This document shows, piece by piece, positions 59,779 to 64,000 of a stretch of DNA of 64,000 bases. The translations under genes and the position numbers were made by a program. The notes under the pieces were generated by a model. That model was not told the origin of the DNA, did not search any database, and was given only the letters and a program-made list of their open reading frames with translations. Within the stretch, counting starts at the first letter, position 1, and each line of letters opens with the position of its first letter. This stretch comes from Candidatus Poribacteria bacterium (GTDB lineage: Bacteria; Poribacteria; WGA-4E; WGA-3G), in the NCBI GenBank assembly GCA_003635195.1, contig PYIY01000190.1, positions 72,919 through 136,918 on the forward strand, read 5' to 3'.

Positions 59779-60591
59779 ATGAACGAACAAACAGAAATAG
59801 GTGATGTTGGCGCAGCTTTCGCCGAAACACCAGAACGCTTCGAGCGTCTTATTCCCAAGGAAAATACTGTCCGCGTCCGAAACCTCATCAAACGGTACGA
59901 GATGGGAACGCAGACTGTTGACGCGCTCCGGGGTGTCAATTTCCAAATCCAGCGCGGTGAATACATCTCAATCATGGGGCCCTCTGGTTCCGGGAAATCA
60001 ACGCTTTTCAATATGATTGGCGGCTTGGACAAACCAACAGAAGGCAGAGTCTACATTGACGAAGTGGACATCGCCCAACTCGATGCTTACGAGCTTGCAT
60101 GGCTCCGCTGCAGAAAAATCGGTTATATCTTCCAGTCGTTCAACCTCATTCCTGTTATGACAGCACTTGAGAACGTCTCGCTTCCGATGATTTTCGCAGG
60201 GATGAGTGCTGACGAAAGCAGAGAAAAAGGCGTTGACCTCCTCTCACTCGTTGGACTCGGAGATCGCGTGCAGCACAAGCCTTTAGAACTCTCCGGTGGG
60301 CAGCAGCAGCGCGTCGCAATCGCACGCTCCCTCGCAAACGACCCAGCGATTGTCCTCGCCGATGAACCCACAGGAAACCTTGACACCAGAACTGGGTTAG
60401 AAATCATCGCCCTACTCCGTCGCCTCAACGATGAAAACGGTGTGACTATCATCACAGCGACCCACGACCATAAGATGTTAGATGTCTCCGACCGTATCTT
60501 CCACATGGCTGACGGCAAAGTGGACAAAATCGAGACACGCGACGAAATTGACCTCCACGTCGGTAAATTAGACGGTGAGGAAGTAGGATAA
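59779..60591 (+). CDS. ABC transporter ATP-binding protein, LolD/MacB type
   Basis: 270 aa, ATG with AAGGAG. After a non-conserved 30-residue N-terminus the nucleotide-binding domain has Walker A GPSGSGKST (about 67-75), the Q-loop in YIFQSFNLIPVMTALENV, the signature LSGGQQQRVAIARSLAND, Walker B VLADEPTGNLDT and the H-loop ATHD. FQSFNLIP and NLDTRTG are characteristic of ATPases paired with FtsX-type permeases, which act by mechanotransmission rather than classic transport. The only FtsX permease in the window is the 2434-aa protein, transcribed in the same direction 4.7 kb upstream. Confidence 0.93.
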   Translation: MNEQTEIGDVGAAFAETPERFERLIPKENTVRVRNLIKRYEMGTQTVDALRGVNFQIQRGEYISIMGPSGSGKSTLFNMIGGLDKPTEGRVYIDEVDIAQLDAYELAWLRCRKIGYIFQSFNLIPVMTALENVSLPMIFAGMSADESREKGVDLLSLVGLGDRVQHKPLELSGGQQQRVAIARSLANDPAIVLADEPTGNLDTRTGLEIIALLRRLNDENGVTIITATHDHKMLDVSDRIFHMADGKVDKIETRDEIDLHVGKLDGEEVG

Positions 60592-60758
60592 ATAGTTTAG
60601 AGTTATAAGTTATAAGTTTTTAGTTAAGAGGGTTCCGATTGTACAATATCTTTTCGTAACCGTCGGTACTTCAATTAAGAAGCAACGGTTACAAAGAGAT
60701 AATCAAGCATCAGAAACCAGACTAATAACTTATAACTAACAACTACTAACTACTAAAA
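60592..60758. repeat. Intergenic inverted-repeat element
   Basis: AGTTATAAGTTATAAGTTTTTAG near 60600 faces CTAATAACTTATAACTAAC near 60719. Within it, GTAACCGT (60656-60663) pairs perfectly with ACGGTTAC (60685-60692). No gene was seen in this gap. Confidence 0.65.
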
Positions 60759-60759
60759 A

Positions 60760-61887
60760 ATGACTATCTATGAACGCTTAGGCATTCGCACAGTTATCAA
60801 CGGCAACGCAACGCTCACGCGACTCGGTGGTTCCATTATGCCACCTGAAGTCGTCGCTGCAATGGTTGATGCCTCCAAGCATTTTGTAGACATCATTGAA
60901 CTCCAAAAACGGGTCGGTGAAGAAATCGCGAAACTCACCCACAACGAGGCAGCCTATGTCTCTTGTGGTGCTGCCGCCGCCTTAACGCTCAGCACCGCCG
61001 CGTGTATCACCGGACTCGATGCTGCCAAACGTGAGAAATTACCCCGTCTCGACACGTCAATGAAGAACGAAGTCATTGTCCATCGCCATGGTCGTGTCGG
61101 ATACGATTTCGCTGTCCGCCAAGTCGGCGTTACATTTGTGGAGATAGGCGATGAGAACGGAACATCCCCCGACGAATTAGAAAGTGCTATCACCGAGAAA
61201 ACCGCTGCGATCTTCTACTTCGCAAACCCCGGTAGAGAACACCTATGGGTGCCTTATGCAGAAGCCATCGCCATTGCAAAAAGGCACGATATCCCGCTTA
61301 TCGTTGATGCTGCAGCGCAGCTGCCACCGCCTGAGAACCTATGGTGTTTCACACAGATGGGCGCGGACTTGGCACTCTTTAGCGGCGGAAAAGGCTTGTG
61401 TGGACCCCAGAGCAGCGGATTAATCGTCGGAAAAAAATCGCTGATTGAAGCGATCGCCTTCAACGGACCGCCGCACCCCTTCATCGGTAGGGGTATGAAG
61501 GTGGGTAAGGAAGAAATGGTAGGGCTGCTTGCCGCCGTTGAATGGTATGTGAGTCAGGACCATGAAGCGTTACAGCAATCCTACGAAGACCAGGTTACCT
61601 ACTATAACGAAATGTTCGCGGACACTCAAGGCGTTACCGTCCATCGTAGTTTCCCCTCCGAAGCCGGGCAACCGATGCCTCGCACCGAAATCCGATTTGA
61701 CGAAGAACAACTCGGCATCACACGAAACGAAATCCTTCAGCAACTCGCGGAAGGTGAACCCTCTATTGATATTGCAGGCGCAGGCGCGAACGGCGTACTG
61801 ATTAACGGACAAACCCTGATGCAGGGAGAAATAGAAATTATAGCGCAAAGACTAAAAGAGATTATTTTAAACTCGTGCAAGCTTTAA
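60760..61887 (+). CDS. SelA-like PLP-dependent enzyme (DgaE/aminotransferase class V type)
   Basis: 375 aa; no SD sequence before the ATG. N-terminus YERLGIRTVINGNATLTRLGGSIMPPEV and the body match the SelA/D-glucosaminate-6-phosphate ammonia-lyase group. VDAAAQLPPPENL precedes the PLP lysine in LFSGGKGLCGPQSSGLIVG. Such enzymes eliminate or exchange groups at amino sugars or amino acids. True selenocysteine synthases are longer (about 460 aa) and carry an N-terminal domain, which is absent here, so a sugar-acid or amino-acid lyase is more likely. Confidence 0.82.
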   Translation: MTIYERLGIRTVINGNATLTRLGGSIMPPEVVAAMVDASKHFVDIIELQKRVGEEIAKLTHNEAAYVSCGAAAALTLSTAACITGLDAAKREKLPRLDTSMKNEVIVHRHGRVGYDFAVRQVGVTFVEIGDENGTSPDELESAITEKTAAIFYFANPGREHLWVPYAEAIAIAKRHDIPLIVDAAAQLPPPENLWCFTQMGADLALFSGGKGLCGPQSSGLIVGKKSLIEAIAFNGPPHPFIGRGMKVGKEEMVGLLAAVEWYVSQDHEALQQSYEDQVTYYNEMFADTQGVTVHRSFPSEAGQPMPRTEIRFDEEQLGITRNEILQQLAEGEPSIDIAGAGANGVLINGQTLMQGEIEIIAQRLKEIILNSCKL

Positions 61888-61889
61888 CC

Positions 61890-62098
61890 TCCAAACCCGC
61901 CTGACCGAACCACAAGGAAATATAAATAATTACAAAGAACGGTAGCCCGTAATGAAATGGAGGGGTTTTTTGCTGGGGGTATTTGCTTGGTGTCTTTGCT
62001 TGGGTGTTTCTGCGTATTTCTGCGGGTTTCTTCAGATCTACGGGATGGCACTTCAAATTTCAAACCCACCTGACCGAACCGCAAGGAAAATTAAAAAA
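61890..62098 (+). repeat. Leader/N-terminus repeat, diverged copy with an insertion
   Basis: AACCTCCAAACCCGCCTGACCG and GGTAGCCCGTAATGAAATGG (about 61943) match parts of the 47.3-47.8 kb units. A 65-bp GT-rich insertion (about 61968-62033) containing TTTGCTTGGGTGTTTC follows. Then GATCTACGGG-ATGGCACTTC and CCACCTGACCGAACCGCAAGG (about 62037-62085) resume the unit. Its frame encodes MALQISNPPDRTARKIKK, the counterpart of MDFKTTNSPNRTARKVK. Confidence 0.75.
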
Positions 62099-62809
62099 AT
62101 GAAATTAAACAATGGTATTCGCTTGACATGGCTCGGACATTCCACCTTCAAAATCGAAGCGGACAGACAAACACTCCTCATTGACCCATGGGTGACAAAC
62201 AACCCCGTCTGTCCGGATGCACTCAAAACCTTCGACGCGCTAGATGTAATACTCATAACGCACGGACACGCCGACCATATTGGCGATGCGGTGCCTCTTG
62301 CCAAAAAACACGCACCAACAGTTGTGTCCATTGTCGAAATCGCCGGATGGCTCGGTAAACAAGGCGTTGATAATACAATCGGGATGAATAAGGGTGGCAC
62401 TGTCACGGTCGGCGGCATAAAGGCAACGATGGTTTCCGCAAACCACAGCAGTAGTTTTACGGAGGAAGACGGCACAACGGTCTATCTCGGTGAACCTGCA
62501 GGCTACGTGATTGAGTTCGCAAACGGCTACAAAATCTACCACGCTGGGGATACAAACGTCTTCGGCGACATGCGGATTATCGGTGAAATTTACCAGCCCG
62601 ATCTCGCACTCCTCCCTATCGGCGACCATTTCACAATGGGACCGCGTGAAGCCGCCTACGCCGCACAGTTGCTCAACGTGCCAACGATCCTGCCGATCCA
62701 TTACGGCACCTTCCCACTCCTAACAGGAACACCAGAAGAACTGCGTGAGTTGACTGCTTCTCAAGATGTGGAAATTGTCACATTAGCGGTCGGAGAGACA
62801 TTAGACTAA
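62099..62809 (+). CDS. Metal-dependent hydrolase, MBL fold (UPF0173-like)
   Basis: 236 aa from the ATG at 62099, where homology begins (IRLTWLGHSTFKIE). Upstream ATGs at 62045 and 61952 would add repeat-encoded residues (NPPDRTARKIKK) and cannot be excluded; AAGGAAA of the repeat is a usable ribosome site for 62099. The metallo-beta-lactamase motif is ITHGHADHIGD, with further ligands in SANHSSS, HAGDTNVFGD and LPIHYGTFP. The size and the TMGPREAAYAAQLL segment match the UPF0173 group of hydrolases. Substrate unknown. It ends 9 bp inside the convergent galU gene. Confidence 0.9.
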   Translation: MKLNNGIRLTWLGHSTFKIEADRQTLLIDPWVTNNPVCPDALKTFDALDVILITHGHADHIGDAVPLAKKHAPTVVSIVEIAGWLGKQGVDNTIGMNKGGTVTVGGIKATMVSANHSSSFTEEDGTTVYLGEPAGYVIEFANGYKIYHAGDTNVFGDMRIIGEIYQPDLALLPIGDHFTMGPREAAYAAQLLNVPTILPIHYGTFPLLTGTPEELRELTASQDVEIVTLAVGETLD

Positions 62810-63703
62810 GACATTCTGATAGGGACCGTGGAGCCCAAAGGCATTCACAGTCTTCAGCAGCTCGCCTGGGTTGCCCGTATCGTAACGCTGACCCGCGACG
62901 CGATAGCCAGACATCCCTTCCTGTCTGATCATTTCTGACATTGCATCCCGTAATTGAATCTCGCCGTGCGTCACAATTCGGTGTCTGTAATTGTAATCCA
63001 GTATGTCAAAAAGGAGCGGTGTCAGAAGGTCTATACCGAAGTTGCAGAGGTACTGTTGCTCTGGAATTCCTTCAACGCGAAGGTGTTTTTGTGCGAATTC
63101 AACCGTCGGTTTTTCGGAGATTTGTTGGAGTGTATAGAGCCGTGGGGATTCAGCAGAAGGGCTGCCGTGAACGATGCCGTTGAGTGAGAGCTCGCTTTCA
63201 TGACAGAGATCAAGACTTGTCACAGACTGCCCAACCTGTGCGTAGATGTCCACCAACTGTTTCGCACACGAGGTCTCTGATTCCGAGATATAGAGATGGT
63301 CGCCAAGCAGAATCATAACCGGCTCACCCGCTGCAAAATCTTTTGCACAGTAAATGGCGTGTCCGAAACCCTCCGGTTTCTCCTGAATAGCGAAATGCAG
63401 CCGCTGCCCTATTTCTGTCAATCGGTCCGCCTGTGCTGCTAATTCCGGCTTTTCGAGAATCGCATCGGCAACGGTGCCAGAGAAATAGTCGGTAATTGGT
63501 TCAACCTGTTGGGGTTGCGCAACGATACACACCGCTTCCACACCCGCCGATAACGCCTCTTCGATAATCAACTGAATGACCGGTTTTGCGATACCGTCTT
63601 GAGCGATGATCGGAAAAAGTGCTTTCGGCACGGCTTTCGTTGCCGGGAAAAGACGCGTCCCGTATCCAGCAATAGGGATAACTGCTTTTAGAATCGGTTT
63701 CAT
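62801..63703 (-). CDS. galU: UTP-glucose-1-phosphate uridylyltransferase
   Basis: 300 aa from the ATG at 63703 (MKPILKAVIPIAGYGTRLFPATKAVPK), the usual start; the open frame to 63760 runs through a hairpin and is unlikely to be translated. Nucleotide-binding GYGTRLFPATKAVPKALFPI, FAIQEKPEGFGHAIYCAK and ILLGDHLY follow the GalU pattern, with YRVAGQRYDTGNPGELLKTV at the C-terminus. It makes UDP-glucose, and with the epimerase fragment at position 1 suggests surface-glycan synthesis, though the two genes are at opposite ends of the window. Another nucleotidyltransferase of the family is possible. Confidence 0.9.
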   Translation of the reverse strand: MKPILKAVIPIAGYGTRLFPATKAVPKALFPIIAQDGIAKPVIQLIIEEALSAGVEAVCIVAQPQQVEPITDYFSGTVADAILEKPELAAQADRLTEIGQRLHFAIQEKPEGFGHAIYCAKDFAAGEPVMILLGDHLYISESETSCAKQLVDIYAQVGQSVTSLDLCHESELSLNGIVHGSPSAESPRLYTLQQISEKPTVEFAQKHLRVEGIPEQQYLCNFGIDLLTPLLFDILDYNYRHRIVTHGEIQLRDAMSEMIRQEGMSGYRVAGQRYDTGNPGELLKTVNAFGLHGPYQNVLV

Positions 63704-63722
63704 AAAATTTGACCTTAAGCGA

Positions 63723-63749
63723 AGATGCCCGCCAAGTTGAGGCGGACAT
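63723..63749. repeat. Hairpin GATGCCCGCC/GGCGGACATC
   Basis: A 10-bp stem with one mismatch and a 7-base loop, 20 bp upstream of galU and downstream of the LamG gene on the minus strand. It may serve as a terminator for the latter, though no T-run follows. Confidence 0.6.
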
Positions 63750-63804
63750 CTCATTTTCAACGCGCTGCGTATCTCGTATAGGCAGCGTGTGTTTCAAGGG
63801 AAAT

Positions 63805-63999
63805 TTATCGGGTGGATTTGAGTTTACCCCAAGTCGTCGCCATTTTCCCAGCCGCATCGACATCTAATGCGCCTTCAATCCCTTCACCGAGCTTTGAAAC
63901 TTCGTCATCGGTGAGTGTTACGTTGAAGACAACGACTTCATCAATAATACCGTTCCACTGGCAGCGTTTGCCGCAGCCAGGGTCCGCACCGATGTAGAC
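63805..63999 (-). CDS. C-terminus of a LamG/concanavalin A-like lectin-domain protein (partial)
   Basis: The minus-strand frame is open from the window edge to a TAA at 63805-63807. The 64 visible residues include YIGADPGCGKRCQWNGIID followed by EVVVFNVTLTDDEVSKL, the last strands of a LamG domain, and a tail AAGKMATTWGKLKSTR. Such domains bind glycans and are common in secreted proteins. The rest of the gene lies beyond the window. Confidence 0.7.
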   Translation of the reverse strand, partial: VYIGADPGCGKRCQWNGIIDEVVVFNVTLTDDEVSKLGEGIEGALDVDAAGKMATTWGKLKSTR

Positions 64000-64000
64000 T

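Noticed and set aside
1-64000. tRNA, rRNA, integrase or attachment-site signals
   Set aside because: No convincing tRNA or rRNA segment and no integrase gene were found by reading; a covariance-model scan would be needed to exclude a tRNA.

Overview
The window comes from a diderm bacterium of moderate GC content. It has lipoprotein signals, a PBP4-type peptidase and a LolD/MacB-type ABC ATPase. The gene mix (lectin-fold secreted proteins, DUF6785 oligopeptide-transporter-like membrane proteins, a phytanoyl-CoA dioxygenase, sugar-phosphate isomerase/epimerase pairs, a GH172 enzyme, a LamG fragment, many dispersed palindromic repeats) resembles uncultivated Candidatus Poribacteria and related lineages. 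That placement is an inference from gene style; no rRNA is present to confirm it.

Region 1 (1-19.9 kb) is mostly housekeeping: a nucleotide-sugar epimerase (partial), citramalate synthase, a PBP4-type peptidase, an SDR, a ROK kinase, chorismate synthase, dihydroorotate dehydrogenase and aspartate carbamoyltransferase. Set into it are a three-gene minus-strand operon (9.5-5.9 kb) ending in an AAA ATPase plus a DUF4435 protein, which looks like a PARIS-type anti-phage pair with an unrecognised 559-aa partner. There are also a CHAD domain split over two genes, an Rpn-type nuclease with a perfect 12-bp repeat tract, and an ATCase carrying a PyrI-like zinc motif at its C-terminus.

Region 2 (19.9-35.6 kb) is the most unusual part. 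Eleven co-directional minus-strand paralogues have gaps of only 27-126 bp. They encode secreted or lipid-anchored proteins made of carboxypeptidase-regulatory-like beta domains, and all but one carry a C-type-lectin-like domain (CTLD). The sixth gene fuses a complete ECF sigma factor, through one transmembrane helix, to the same extracytoplasmic beta-domain/CTLD module. This suggests a lectin-sensing membrane-bound sigma factor embedded in the operon of its sensor paralogues. A good sigma70-type promoter and a perfect 14-bp palindrome precede the first gene.

Region 3 (35.9-46.5 kb, plus strand) is a sugar-catabolic cluster: a galactonate dehydratase-like enzyme, two TIM-barrel isomerases, a GH172 (DUF2961) enzyme and a 1345-aa protein with an extreme acidic leader. 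A DUF350 protein, a PhyH dioxygenase and a zinc MDR follow.

Region 4 (46.7-62.8 kb) starts with an XRE regulator and a triplicated leader repeat, then a 2434-aa protein that joins LysM-like segments, calcium-type DGIDND repeats, a degenerate M28 peptidase domain, a coiled-coil region and an FtsX permease. Downstream on the same strand are a small membrane protein, a DUF6785 membrane protein, a four-helix-bundle protein, an unknown 346-aa protein, a PqqD-like protein and the ABC ATPase that probably powers the permease. A SelA-like PLP enzyme and an MBL-fold hydrolase follow, then GalU and the end of a LamG protein on the minus strand. Nearly every junction in this region contains short inverted-repeat elements. 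One repeat family supplies the N-terminal codons of two unrelated genes.
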